From: Streptococcus suis
GTDB taxonomy: Bacteria > Bacillota > Bacilli > Lactobacillales > Streptococcaceae
DNA: 64,000 nt
Direction of reading: 5' to 3'
Assembly: GCF_024509525.1 (NCBI RefSeq)
Contig: NZ_JAMWEM010000007.1
Coordinates: forward strand, 1-64,000
A program made the position numbers and the translations under genes. Below the pieces are notes generated by a model, which had not been told where the DNA came from, did not search any database, and was given only the letters and a program-made list of their open reading frames with translations. This document shows positions 1-8,243 of this stretch, in pieces (within the stretch, counting starts at the first letter, position 1; every line of letters begins with the position of its first letter).

Positions 1-57
1 AACATAATAGTTGAAAAATAGGGTTAAAAAACCTCCTTTTTGTGCGCCCTAAATACA

Positions 58-104
58 AAAACTATTCCCGTTTGGTCATCAATTGCTCGGACGGGAATAG
101 TTTT
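58..104 (-). terminator. Rho-independent terminator after parB-like gene
   Basis: A perfect 14-bp inverted repeat pairs 58-71 with 91-104 around a 19-nt loop. On the minus strand it is followed by a T-rich run. It lies just beyond the stop codon of the ParB-like gene and would end the mobilization operon. Confidence 0.75.
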
Positions 105-110
105 AAATGC

Positions 111-980
111 TTAACTTAATGACATTGAGCGGCTGTCCCTGCTCCGTTTTCTCTGCAACTCACGTTCCAGAAGTCGGATGATGGTTTCCTCCATCTGCTT
201 CGGCGTTGTGTCCTTCGGAAAGTATTTTTTCAGTTTGCTTGTGTTGATTTTCAAGGTTTCTTTCTGGTTTCCCTTTTCCTCCGTCATAATGGAAAATATC
301 ATATCCATGTCAAGCTGCCCGCTCTGGCTCATGCTTTTCATCCGCTGTGCCTGTGAGAGTGAGGGCGTTGCTTCTTCGCTCTCCATCGTGGCAAAGAGAT
401 TTTCCTGCTCGTCTTTCTTCAAAAAGGACAGTTCCACCGCAGGTGTGAGGGCGATTTTCCCCTCGTCCACCATCTGCAAAATCGGCGGTATCAGTTCCGT
501 CAGGCGGATAAAACGCTGGACGGTCATCCTGCCCACGCCGAAGCCCTGTGCCACTTTGTCGTCCGTCCGCAACTTCGTCACAACTTGTGACGAGGTTAAG
601 TCTGTGCGGAAACCCTGCCGCTTCATGGCTTCGGATTTCATCCTGTAGGCAAACGCCCGCTCCGATGGCAGGATATTTTCACGCTGTAAATTACTGTCTA
701 CAAGGGTGATGATGGCTCGGTCACGGTCTAAGGGCAGGACAAATGCAGGCACGGTATTTATACCTGCAAGTTCGGACGCACGGACACGCCGCTGCCCCGC
801 AATCACTTCATAACCGTTCCCGTCCTCTTTCGGGCGTGTGATTATCGGCGTGACAATGCCAAATTCCTTGATGCTTTCCGCTAACTCTGACAGCGTTTCA
901 TCCTCCACAACATGAAACGGATTGTCGGGAAACGGGTATAAATCTTTGGTCTTTAACACCTTAAAATCCTGTTTCTTCAT
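111..980 (-). CDS. ParB/RepB/Spo0J-family partition protein
   Basis: The 289-residue protein has a ParB N-terminal nuclease-like domain (about residues 10-100) containing the 'VIAGQRRVRAS' box, where family members bind CTP and load onto DNA. A helix-turn-helix region follows (about 140-165, around 'GVGRMTVQRFIRLTEL'). The C-terminus is basic. Such proteins normally bind parS-like sites and act in partition or in regulation of mobile elements. No ParA ATPase is visible nearby, so a regulatory or relaxosome-accessory role is equally possible. It lies 7 nt downstream of the relaxase stop and probably shares its transcript. A 'AAAGGTAAAAAG' ribosome site precedes the ATG. Confidence 0.85.
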   Translation of the reverse strand: MKKQDFKVLKTKDLYPFPDNPFHVVEDETLSELAESIKEFGIVTPIITRPKEDGNGYEVIAGQRRVRASELAGINTVPAFVLPLDRDRAIITLVDSNLQRENILPSERAFAYRMKSEAMKRQGFRTDLTSSQVVTKLRTDDKVAQGFGVGRMTVQRFIRLTELIPPILQMVDEGKIALTPAVELSFLKKDEQENLFATMESEEATPSLSQAQRMKSMSQSGQLDMDMIFSIMTEEKGNQKETLKINTSKLKKYFPKDTTPKQMEETIIRLLERELQRKRSRDSRSMSLS

Positions 981-987
981 TCACTTT

Positions 988-1953
988 TTACCTTTCTCTT
1001 GATTTGTTTCTGCCTGTTCTCTGTAATTCTTCCAACACTTCTGGCGGTATCTTTGAGAGCAGCCGCCCCATCTGCTCGTTGGTTCTCTGCAATTCAAATA
1101 TCCTCTGGTTGGCTTTCTGCACCTTTAATTCCTGCTCGTACTTTTCATCACGCATACGCCCTGCATAGTCGGCTTCCTGCCCGATTTGCTCCTTTAAGCT
1201 GTCGATATACGCCTGCTGTCTGCCGATTTCCTTAGAGAATTTCTCCACTTCGGGCAGCCATGCGGCAACCAGTTCCAGAGCCTTGTCACGCTTTTTCCCT
1301 GCGTTAAAGGCGTTGATGTCGGACAGGGCAGACACGATTTCCCCATACTGCTTATCAAGCCTGCCGCCCAACTTATAGAGCCATGTGGGGACGTGTTTCC
1401 GCTTGGTTTCCATCGAAGATTGACCTCTCTCAAGCTGATTCCAACGTGAGGACATCCGCTCATGGTAGGCGGTCTGCCACTCCGACAGGCTCTTTTGATT
1501 GCCTAAAATTGTTTTGGCGGACAGCTTATTGTCTGGTGTAATCGGCACAAAGCAGAGGTGCATATGGGGCGTTCTCTCGTCCATGTGGACGACTGCGGAG
1601 AGGATATTCTGCTCCCCGACACGCTCCGAAATGAAATCCAGAGCCATCGTAAAATACGCTTTCTGTTCTTCGGGCGGTAACTGGTTCATAAATTCTGGTG
1701 AAGCCGTGATGAGCGTTTCCACCATCATCACGCTGTCTTTCCTTGTCCTGCACCCTGCTTCGGCTACCTTTCGGTTAATCTCTTTCTTATAGGTGTACTT
1801 TGGCGGTGCGACAAGATGATAGTTATTTTTAGAGCATTCCATGTCGATATCTGGGTTGCTTTTGTAGGCTTCTTTCTTCCGCTCGTTGTGGCGTTCGCAA
1901 GCCGCAACGCCGCCCGCTTTGCGTTTCTGGAAACGCAGGATTGCATAGGGCAT
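988..1953 (-). CDS. MobV-family relaxase (Mob/Pre plasmid recombination enzyme)
   Basis: This 321-residue protein matches the Mob_Pre/MobV relaxases that nick oriT and pilot the strand during mobilization. The N-terminus 'MPYAILRFQKRKAGGV' carries the conserved start motif. The metal-binding HUH-type motif 'HMDERTPHMH' is at residues 123-132. The C-terminal third (about 230-310) is a predicted coiled coil rich in E, K and Q. It sits in an operon with the ParB-like gene and next to an inverted repeat array that could hold its oriT. There are no transfer-channel genes in this element, so it would need a helper such as the host ICE. Confidence 0.9.
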   Translation of the reverse strand: MPYAILRFQKRKAGGVAACERHNERKKEAYKSNPDIDMECSKNNYHLVAPPKYTYKKEINRKVAEAGCRTRKDSVMMVETLITASPEFMNQLPPEEQKAYFTMALDFISERVGEQNILSAVVHMDERTPHMHLCFVPITPDNKLSAKTILGNQKSLSEWQTAYHERMSSRWNQLERGQSSMETKRKHVPTWLYKLGGRLDKQYGEIVSALSDINAFNAGKKRDKALELVAAWLPEVEKFSKEIGRQQAYIDSLKEQIGQEADYAGRMRDEKYEQELKVQKANQRIFELQRTNEQMGRLLSKIPPEVLEELQRTGRNKSRER

Positions 1954-1996
1954 AATCCATCATCTTCCTTTCTTCGGCGGGTAACTGCCCTTTGGG

Positions 1997-2138
1997 TGAC
2001 AGCGGTGACGGTGGTGACGGCAGTTTTGGGATGCCCCCTGCCGATTGCCGTAACTGTCACCCTTATCCCCTGCATGACGGTCATGACGATGGTGACGGTG
2101 TTTTTGGGATACTCCCTCGCAAGAGCTGTAACCGTCAT
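1997..2138. repeat. Repeat pair A of a four-copy inverted iteron array
   Basis: Two copies of a roughly 64-bp unit start at 1,997 and 2,075, exactly 78 bp apart. Each opens with clustered TGACRG motifs, then TTTTGGGAT, a short C/G hairpin, and ends with a CTGTCA or CCGTCA motif. The same unit recurs in opposite orientation at 2,388-2,440 and 2,483-2,538. The array lies between the relaxase and the RepA-like ATPase, so it is a candidate oriT, replication origin or regulator-binding site. Confidence 0.8.
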
Positions 2139-2387
2139 GCCGCCGTTCTTTTATCCGAAGCCGCAAGGCGTAGGATAGCAGGGCGTAAGACCTGCCATAA
2201 GGGAGTCCAGAGGGAACGTCTGGCACACGGCTCTTTGCAGGGCAAAGTGTAGTGTGTTACACCCTGTAAACGCAGTCGGAAAAATCGGAGAGATTTTTCT
2301 GACCGCAGGGGTGATTTTACACGCCCGAAAAGGGCGGGTGAATCCCACGCCTGCATTTTGCGTTTGCGGGGTGTTCTCCCGTAGGGA

Positions 2388-2538
2388 TGACAGCGGCAGG
2401 GTATCCTAAAATCACTGTCACTGCCGTCACCGCTGTCACCCGCAGGGCAGAGCCGCCAACTTTACATGGCTTTAAGCGTCAATGACAGTAACAGGGGGTA
2501 TCCCAATATCGCTGTCACCGCCGTCACCGCTGTCACCC
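2388..2538. repeat. Repeat pair B, inverted copies of the same unit
   Basis: Two units at 2,388-2,440 and 2,483-2,538 share the block 'GCCGTCACCGCTGTCACC' and a TGACAG start. They are the reverse complement of pair A, about 250 bp away. The second unit overlaps the 3' end of the RepA-like ATPase gene and encodes its Gly/Asp-rich tail. Confidence 0.8.
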
Positions 2539-3503
2539 GCCCTCCTTGCAAGGGCAATCTGCCTGCCGTCTTTCCTGCGGCTGTACTGGTAGCAGATACG
2601 GTTCTCGCTTAAAAATGTGGTGTGATATTCATTCAGCCATTTCGTAATCACCGTGGGTATGGTTTCCGTTTCCCCCATAGCGGCTAACAGCTCCGTTGCC
2701 GTGCCTGCCCATTCTTCCTTATCCCTCATAAAATCCACCAACCGAAAAAGGACATCTGGTATCGTTTCTTTCGCAAGCTGCTCCTGCGTTTTCCTCTCCA
2801 CAAGTTCCCAACTGCAATCACGGAAACGGAGCGTGTATTCCTGATAGGGCGTGTCCCTGCCCGTTACATACAGCTTGGCGGTGTCAGATGCCCGTTTCTC
2901 CTTTTCCAGAACAAAGGTAGCGTCCGCACTCCCCGTTAAGCCTGTCGTCCCAGACACCTTGTTGAACACATCGCTGTCATTCTGCTTTCGGATGTGGTGT
3001 ACGACAATGACCGCCAGAGAGTGCCTGTCGGCAAAATCTTTGATTAGGGAGATGTCCCCATAGTCGCTTGCATAGGCGTTGTCTTTTGAAGCTGTACGGA
3101 CTTTCTGCAAGGTATCAATGACAATGAGCCTGCTGTCTGGATAGTCTTTCAGATAATCCTCAAGCTGCACGATAAGACCGTCTGACAGCTTGCAGCTTGC
3201 CACGGCAAAATGAAGCCGCCCGCTCGCTTCGTCCGTCAAACGGAACAGCCTGTCCTGTATGCGGCAGAACGTGTCCTCAAGGCAGAGGTAAAGCACATCG
3301 CCCTCCATTGTCGTCATGTCCCATAAGGGGATTCCCTGCGACACGCATAAGCACAGCTTCAGCATGAGCCAGCTCTTGCCTATCTTCTGTGAGCCGCAGA
3401 ACAGCGACAAGCCTGTGGGGATAAGGCTGTCCACCACAAAGGACGGCTTCTCAAGCGGCTCATAAAGGAGCGTTTCGGCGTTGACTGTCTGTAACTTCTG
3501 CAT
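2472..3503 (-). CDS. RepA-like AAA/RecA-fold ATPase
   Basis: The 343-residue protein is a RecA-fold ATPase of the plasmid RepA/AAA_25 type. Walker A is 'GSQKIGKS' (37-44), the Walker B strand ends 'LIVID' (D130), and 'VVHHIRK' lies near 167-173. Family members are hexameric helicases or replication ATPases, so it may help replicate the element after excision. Its C-terminus ('GDSGDGGDSDIG...') is low complexity because the DNA repeat array runs into the gene. 'AAGGAGG' precedes the ATG. The upstream small membrane ORF overlaps its start. Confidence 0.8.
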   Translation of the reverse strand: MQKLQTVNAETLLYEPLEKPSFVVDSLIPTGLSLFCGSQKIGKSWLMLKLCLCVSQGIPLWDMTTMEGDVLYLCLEDTFCRIQDRLFRLTDEASGRLHFAVASCKLSDGLIVQLEDYLKDYPDSRLIVIDTLQKVRTASKDNAYASDYGDISLIKDFADRHSLAVIVVHHIRKQNDSDVFNKVSGTTGLTGSADATFVLEKEKRASDTAKLYVTGRDTPYQEYTLRFRDCSWELVERKTQEQLAKETIPDVLFRLVDFMRDKEEWAGTATELLAAMGETETIPTVITKWLNEYHTTFLSENRICYQYSRRKDGRQIALARRAGDSGDGGDSDIGIPPVTVIDA

Positions 3504-3660
3504 GGGTTTCCTCCTTTCGGGCAGTTATCTTGTTTTTGTTGCACATAGGCGTTGACCTCCTTAAAAATAGATTTACTCCCACGAAAAAAGTGAGAGTATG
3601 TAATACCGCCAATCCCACACAAATAAAAAACAGATTTCTTTTTCGGGCGGTGTCGGTCAT
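3460..3660 (-). CDS. Small putative membrane protein
   Basis: The ATG at 3,660 overlaps the TGA stop of the upstream sigma-like gene (ATGA), which suggests translational coupling. The 66-residue product has one hydrophobic segment (about residues 9-32, 'FFICVGLAVLHTLTFFVGV') and a polar tail. The tail overlaps the start of the ATPase gene by 44 nt. A second ribosome site (AAGGAGG) before an internal ATG could start a 28-residue product instead. I do not recognise the family. Function is unknown. Confidence 0.45.
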   Translation of the reverse strand: MTDTARKRNLFFICVGLAVLHTLTFFVGVNLFLRRSTPMCNKNKITARKEETHAEVTDSQRRNAPL

Positions 3661-4130
3661 GGTTGGAGATATTTCCTCATTTCCGCTTTTACTTTCTTCT
3701 TTGCAACAGCAACGGATTTCTGTATTGCAGAAGCGGTGCAATGCTCCATAGCGGCGATTTGGTAAAAATTGAACTCATACTCGTAGTAGAGCAGGAAACG
3801 TCGCCTTTGTATCTCTGGCAGTCTGTCAACCGCCTTACAGAGCAGTTCCGCCCGTTCTGCTTCAATCATTTGTTCCTCAATGCTCTTAGGCAGCTTTAAC
3901 GCCCGCCTGTTCAGCGTTTCGTCCCATACTTCCGAAAACTCCCTGTGCCGCTCGTCCCATTGGAGAAGATTCCTGTTCCTGCGTTCCATCTGCCGAAATT
4001 CAAAGAATAACTGCTCGGATACTTCCAGTTCGTGGTGTTCCCCCTGCCCGTCCTTAAAACTGATAAAATACCTTATACCGCTTTCCGTGGATTCCTCCCG
4101 AAGCGTGTACGCCTTAGCTTTATATGCCAT
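3657..4130 (-). CDS. Sigma-70 region 4-like protein (first of three)
   Basis: This 157-residue protein has a C-terminal helix-turn-helix (about 105-150: 'LPEIQRRRFLLYYEYEFNFYQIAAMEHCTASAIQKSVAVAKKKV') of the sigma-70 region 4 kind. The N-terminal half is variable and no region 2 is evident. Such proteins are common on clostridial transposons and integrative elements and probably act as element-specific regulators. An 'AGGAGG' site precedes the ATG. It is one of three similar genes in tandem, and its stop overlaps the next small ORF. Confidence 0.7.
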   Translation of the reverse strand: MAYKAKAYTLREESTESGIRYFISFKDGQGEHHELEVSEQLFFEFRQMERRNRNLLQWDERHREFSEVWDETLNRRALKLPKSIEEQMIEAERAELLCKAVDRLPEIQRRRFLLYYEYEFNFYQIAAMEHCTASAIQKSVAVAKKKVKAEMRKYLQP

Positions 4131-4213
4131 CCCGTTTTCCTCCTGCCAAAAATAAGCGGGGAGATTCCACTCCCCACCCAGTAGCCCGCAGAATAATGGG
4201 ATGTATTAGACGC

Positions 4214-4639
4214 TTACAAAATTTTCCGAAGCTTCTTCCGCAGATGGTCTAACCTCGCATAGATGGCACCAGTCGTCAAATGCACAAGTGGGGCAATCTC
4301 CTTTGTGGAATACCCCTGCATTTTCAGCAGGACGATTTTCAAGGTACGCCCGTCCACCGTGACTAATACTTGATAGAGATTTTCGCTCTCAATCTCGTCC
4401 AGTAACTCCGCAACTGTATTCACCTCCGCTTGCCGCTCCCTGTCTGCCATGTCCTCAAGGTATTCCGCAACGTCATTCGTCCATCGGTAAAACCGCCTGT
4501 TGGAATTGAAGTCTGCCCTGTCCGCTATGCGTATCTGCTCAATGGTCACTTCATCAACGCCGCACTCACGCAGCAGCTTTTCCTCCGCTTCTTTCCAGAT
4601 ACGCCATTTCCTGTCCTCCCGTCCGTGGTTGTATGCCAT
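4214..4639 (-). CDS. Sigma-70 region 4-like protein (second)
   Basis: The start is set at the ATG at 4,639, eight bases after 'GGAGG', giving 141 residues. A C-terminal helix-turn-helix is visible around 'VLLKMQGYSTKEIAPLVHLTTGAIYARLDHL', typical of sigma region 4 or phage-type regulators. The middle is acidic and helical. It is likely to be a regulator of element genes. The target is unknown. Confidence 0.65.
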   Translation of the reverse strand: MAYNHGREDRKWRIWKEAEEKLLRECGVDEVTIEQIRIADRADFNSNRRFYRWTNDVAEYLEDMADRERQAEVNTVAELLDEIESENLYQVLVTVDGRTLKIVLLKMQGYSTKEIAPLVHLTTGAIYARLDHLRKKLRKIL

Positions 4640-4733
4640 TCTTTCTTCCTCCAATCAGAATTGATTGAGAGGGCAGAGAAAAGCCCCCTCATTTTCCCAA
4701 AGGAAAAAACAAGGGGGCTGAACGCCTTAAATT

Positions 4734-5243
4734 TTAATTTTCTATTATCTTTCTTAGTTTTCTTAGGATTCTGGCTTTGCGTTTGTTCACAACGCTCTGG
4801 GTTATGCCTAACCTCGCCCCGACTTCACGCTCGGAAAGTCCGTCAAAAAAGATTGCCTGTATCAACTCCTGCTCACTATCCGACAACAAAGGCAGGGCGG
4901 CTTTCAGCCTGTCCACCATAACAGCATTGACAACGGTTTCCGCAATGTCCGCCGCTTCATCAGCGATAAAGTCCAGAGGATTCCCCTCGCTGTCCGTAAA
5001 TCCGTCCAGAGATAGCAGGCTGTTCCTCGCATCTAATTTTTGCAGGTAACGCCACCGCTCCCTGTCACGGTAGAAGTCCGCATATTGCTCCCTTACGACT
5101 TCAAGCAGACAACCTTGGACGGGGATAAACAGCTTGTCCATATATCCCTTGTCGGCTTGCCTGCGGCGGCAGAAATCCGTATAGGACAGTTCCACATAGC
5201 CGCCGCTTTCTTTGATATATACTTTTCTTGGTGCGTATTTCAC
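4734..5243 (-). CDS. Sigma-70 family-like protein (third, first in operon)
   Basis: A GTG start at 5,243 is chosen because 'GGAGGT' lies seven bases upstream; longer readings lack a ribosome site. The 169-residue product has the region-4 signature 'LSDSEQELIQAIFFDGLSEREVGARLGITQSVVNKRKARIL' near its C-terminus. An N-terminal part 'KYAPRKVYIKESGGYVELSY' is typical of sigma-like proteins on Tn4451/Tn1549-type elements. It would be the promoter-proximal gene of the operon running left to the ParB-like gene. Confidence 0.7.
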   Translation of the reverse strand: MKYAPRKVYIKESGGYVELSYTDFCRRRQADKGYMDKLFIPVQGCLLEVVREQYADFYRDRERWRYLQKLDARNSLLSLDGFTDSEGNPLDFIADEAADIAETVVNAVMVDRLKAALPLLSDSEQELIQAIFFDGLSEREVGARLGITQSVVNKRKARILRKLRKIIEN

Positions 5244-5423
5244 CGCTAATACCTCCAATCTGAATTTTTGAAATGTAAAAATCCAGATGGAGAGGCGGGG
5301 AGCGGCAACGCACACCAGAAACAGCCCTGCGGCACTTTCCAACAAAAAACGACAAAAGAAAAACCGCAAAGGCTCTGTGACCTTCACGGTTATGGGAAAT
5401 ACAAATTCTGTTGTATGGAGATT

Positions 5424-5491
5424 GTACTTCCACTTTCAAGGTGAGAAGTACCGCTGCACTGGCAGAAATTTTTTTAACTGGTTTCCTGCCA
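5424..5491. other. Paired hairpins upstream of the sigma operon
   Basis: Two inverted repeats lie in the 5,244-5,560 gap. GTACTTC at 5,424-5,430 pairs with GAAGTAC at 5,445-5,451. TGGCAG at 5,460-5,465 pairs with CTGCCA at 5,486-5,491. They could be operators or leader structures for the operon. I see no gene in this gap. Confidence 0.35.
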
Positions 5492-5572
5492 TTCTCTGAT
5501 ATGCTATGTATTGATAAATTTTACTTCGTATGAGCAGATGAATAACCGCCCGAAAAAAGAACATAAAAAAAT

Positions 5573-5602
5573 CCCTCCAAATTTAAAAACAAATTCAGAG
5601 GG
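5573..5602 (-). terminator. Second terminator downstream of the tet(O)-KTR unit
   Basis: A 12-bp stem (5,573-5,584 with 5,591-5,602, two G-U pairs) is followed on the minus strand by seven T residues. It backs up the stronger terminator at 5,681-5,727. Confidence 0.6.
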
Positions 5603-5680
5603 TAATTTAGGGTATAACAAAATAACCCACCCGAATATCGTTTTTTTTATTTGGTGAGTTTGTTCTTTCAAATACGAAAC

Positions 5681-5727
5681 AAAAAGAGCCGATGATTCGT
5701 GAATTGTTCCACAATTTCATCGGCTCT
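5681..5727 (-). terminator. Terminator of the tet(O)-KTR unit
   Basis: The 11-bp arms AGAGCCGATGA and TCATCGGCTCT flank a 21-nt loop and are followed by TTTTTG on the minus strand. The structure begins six bases after the stop of the KTR gene. Confidence 0.8.
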
Positions 5728-5732
5728 GCGTC

Positions 5733-5906
5733 TTAAGCGTCTGGCTCTTTGATGACAGTTATCTTCAAGTTGTCAACTTTAATCAAGCTTTCTTGTCTGC
5801 ATTTTGGACAATAAAGGGGATAATTCTCCAAAACAGTGTCCTTCCTAATTTTATTACGGGTTTTGCTCCCACAAACAGGACACAATATCCATTCGCATTT
5901 CATCAT
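5733..5906 (-). CDS. Cysteine-rich KTR domain protein
   Basis: This short gene encodes 57 residues starting 'MMKCEWILCPVCGSKTRNK'. It has two CxxC pairs (CPVC and CPKC) spaced as in a zinc ribbon, and the 'SKTRNK' that gives the KTR family its name. These proteins repeatedly accompany tetracycline-resistance genes on Gram-positive mobile elements, but their role is not established. It follows tet(O) by about 50 nt and probably shares its transcript, since no strong terminator separates them. A second in-frame ATG at 5,903 could be the real start. Confidence 0.85.
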   Translation of the reverse strand: MMKCEWILCPVCGSKTRNKIRKDTVLENYPLYCPKCRQESLIKVDNLKITVIKEPDA

Positions 5907-5957
5907 AATTAGTCTCTAATCCTTTCAAATCTCATTTTATATGACTTTTGCAAGCTG

Positions 5958-7877
5958 TTAAGCTAACTTGTGGAACATATGCCGAACCTTATCTATACGG
6001 CTATTCGGGCGGCGGGGTTGGCAAATAAATTTACCAATAGCTGGCTGGTATCCTTTTAACTCTGTCAAGCAGACTCCCTGCCCATTTGTGAAATAAGTTA
6101 AATCGTTCCTGTATTCTTGAATACATCTAGCAGGGATTTCTCCTTTCAGAATGACCTCGTCATTCTTTATCTGAGTACTTACAATATCTGCACAATACCT
6201 TGGAGCATCATGATACGCCCGTGAGAGATATTCCTGCGGTGCATAAATTTCAAAGTGGAGATATGGCTCTAATAGTTCTGTCCCTGCTTTTTTTAAAGCC
6301 TGCTCCAATACGATAGGGGAAAGCAGCCGAAAGTCTGCGGGGGTACTTACAGGACTATAATACAATCCATATTCAAAACAGATTTTACAGTCTGTCACTT
6401 TCCATCCATACAGCCCCTGCTCGCAGCCATAAAGAACCCCCTCCATAACCGCATTTTGGAACGATTGGTTTAAATATCCAAGTGAAACTCTGCTTTCATA
6501 CTGCACTCCGCTTCCAATAGGGAGCGGCTCTATGGACAACCCGACAGAAGCCCAGAAAGGATTTGGCGGGACTTCTATGTGGATGGTATATTCTGCTTTT
6601 CTAAGCGGTCTTTCCATATATATAACAGTAGGCTCTTTTATTTCTGCCTCCACATGGTATTTTTCCTCAAGGATGGCACAAATGACTTCCATCTGCACAT
6701 TCCCCAAAAAAGAAAGTATAATCTCATGCGTTGTAGTATCCACATAATATTTTAAAAGAGGGTCGCCATCTGAAATTTCTGTAAGTGCCCCAAGCAATAT
6801 TTCCCGCTGTTCAGATTTCTTTACTGCAATCGTTGTTTGGAGCATAGGGAGAGGATTTTCAATAAATTTTCTCTGCGGCAACAGCATTTCGTTCCCCAAA
6901 ATACTGTTTAGCTGCAAAACATCATTTGGTAAAATTACAATATCACCAGAGCAGGCTGTATCGGATGAATATAATTCACCGTTTGTCGGAACACACATCT
7001 CTGTGATTTTTATTTTCTCTTTTTCAGATATTTTAATAACATCCCTCAAATGCAATGTTCCGCTATATATACGCACATAAACAAAACGCCGCCTTTTCTC
7101 TGAATATTCAATCTTAAAAACCTGCCCGCATAGTTCAGATTGACCTTCAGGCGTTGATGAATAAAACTTACTGGCAATCACTTCTATAAGCTGCCGAATC
7201 CCCAGATTGTTTTTAGCACTTCCGTGATAAACGGGAAATAACGTTCCGTTTTGGAATCTCCTGTTTTCTTCCTGTTCCAGTTCTGACATTTTAAACGGTT
7301 TCCCTGACATATATTTCTCTAATAGTTCATCGTTTCCCATAATTACCGCATCCCACTGTTCCATATCGTCATTGTCCGTTACATTTATATGGGGATGCTG
7401 CCCAACCTTTTGCTTCACTATAATTTCCGAAGAAAGCTTTGCTTTCATTTCTTGATATACCATTGGCAAATCAATCCCCTCTTGGTCAATTTTATTGATG
7501 AAAAAAATTGTCGGAATCTTCATTGTCTGTAGTGCATGAAACAGTATACGGGTCTGTGCCTGTATGCCATCCTTTGCAGAAACTAATAATACTGCTCCGT
7601 CTAATACGGATAAAGAACGGTATACTTCCGCCAAAAAATCCATATGGCCTGGCGTATCTATAATGTTGACTTTTACATCCTCCCACTGAAAAGATGTCAC
7701 TGCTGTCTGGATAGTGATTCCCCTTTGACGCTCCAAATTCATTGTATCTGTCCTTGTTGTGCCTTTATCTACGCTCCCTGGTTCTGCAATTGCACCACTG
7801 GTATACAATAAACTCTCCGTTAATGTTGTCTTTCCTGCGTCAACGTGAGCCAGAATGCCTAAGTTAATTATTTTCAT
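5958..7877 (-). CDS. tet(O): Tetracycline resistance ribosomal protection protein Tet(O)
   Basis: The 639-residue, EF-G-like GTPase removes tetracycline from the ribosomal A site. The length and sequence match Tet(O) as I recall it rather than Tet(M). GTPase motifs are 'AHVDAGKTT' (10-18), 'DTPGH' (74-78) and 'NKID' (128-131). The C-terminal '[20 protein letters not shown]' end is intact, so the gene should be functional. An AGGAGG site precedes the ATG. Upstream are a leader peptide and a terminator-like attenuator resembling the Tn916 tet(M) control region, implying drug-inducible transcription. The KTR gene is downstream. Confidence 0.95.
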   Translation of the reverse strand: MKIINLGILAHVDAGKTTLTESLLYTSGAIAEPGSVDKGTTRTDTMNLERQRGITIQTAVTSFQWEDVKVNIIDTPGHMDFLAEVYRSLSVLDGAVLLVSAKDGIQAQTRILFHALQTMKIPTIFFINKIDQEGIDLPMVYQEMKAKLSSEIIVKQKVGQHPHINVTDNDDMEQWDAVIMGNDELLEKYMSGKPFKMSELEQEENRRFQNGTLFPVYHGSAKNNLGIRQLIEVIASKFYSSTPEGQSELCGQVFKIEYSEKRRRFVYVRIYSGTLHLRDVIKISEKEKIKITEMCVPTNGELYSSDTACSGDIVILPNDVLQLNSILGNEMLLPQRKFIENPLPMLQTTIAVKKSEQREILLGALTEISDGDPLLKYYVDTTTHEIILSFLGNVQMEVICAILEEKYHVEAEIKEPTVIYMERPLRKAEYTIHIEVPPNPFWASVGLSIEPLPIGSGVQYESRVSLGYLNQSFQNAVMEGVLYGCEQGLYGWKVTDCKICFEYGLYYSPVSTPADFRLLSPIVLEQALKKAGTELLEPYLHFEIYAPQEYLSRAYHDAPRYCADIVSTQIKNDEVILKGEIPARCIQEYRNDLTYFTNGQGVCLTELKGYQPAIGKFICQPRRPNSRIDKVRHMFHKLA

Positions 7878-7919
7878 GTGATTTTCCTCCTATCAACACC
7901 CAAAAAAGGGCATAAAAAT

Positions 7920-7949
7920 ACCCAGTGATAAATACTCCTATCACTGGGT
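7920..7949 (-). promoter_or_regulatory. tet(O) attenuator hairpin
   Basis: An 11-bp perfect stem (ACCCAGTGATA with TATCACTGGGT) is followed on the minus strand by ATTTTT. The same structure is known in the Tn916 tet(M) leader, where it stops transcription unless translation of the leader changes the folding. It lies 43 nt before the tet(O) start. Confidence 0.8.
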
Positions 7950-8101
7950 AAATAACTCCAATAGCCCCAAAACACTTATATGTTTTCGGGCATATAAAAT
8001 TACATGATAAAAGTATTCTTAAACTGGGTACAAAAAACTAAGCCCCATATTAAAAGTGAAACGGGACTGCTACTTTTTGTTCCCACTATCAAATTGACAG
8101 T

Positions 8102-8125
8102 TTATTTAAGAATACCTTGCCGCAT
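8102..8125 (-). CDS. tet(O) leader peptide MRQGILK
   Basis: An ATG preceded by AAGGAG opens a seven-codon reading frame ending in TAA, in the transcribed leader of tet(O). The codons overlap 'GGTATTCTTAAA', which can pair with 'TTTAAGAATACT' further down the leader, linking its translation to folding. A second mini-frame (MPENI) lies downstream. The role is by analogy with Tn916. Confidence 0.6.
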   Translation of the reverse strand: MRQGILK

Positions 8126-8157
8126 ATTTATTAACTCCTTGTATAATACTGAATCTA

Positions 8158-8186
8158 ATTATATTCCTTAACCCTTTATTTGTCAA
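8158..8186 (-). promoter_or_regulatory. tet(O) promoter
   Basis: On the minus strand there is a consensus -35 TTGACA (8,186-8,181) and a consensus -10 TATAAT (8,163-8,158), with a 17-bp spacer. It drives the leader and tet(O), and overlaps the region just after tnpV. Confidence 0.85.
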
Positions 8187-8243
8187 GCTGACAAACTAAA
8201 GCAGAAAAAGCGGCAGGATTTCCCCCTGCCACTAATCATCTGT

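Noticed and set aside
1764..2226. Overlapping reading frames on both strands through the repeat array
   Set aside because: They are low-complexity (Thr/Val- or Asp/Gly-rich) translations of the DNA repeats with no ribosome sites, and they overlap the relaxase start.
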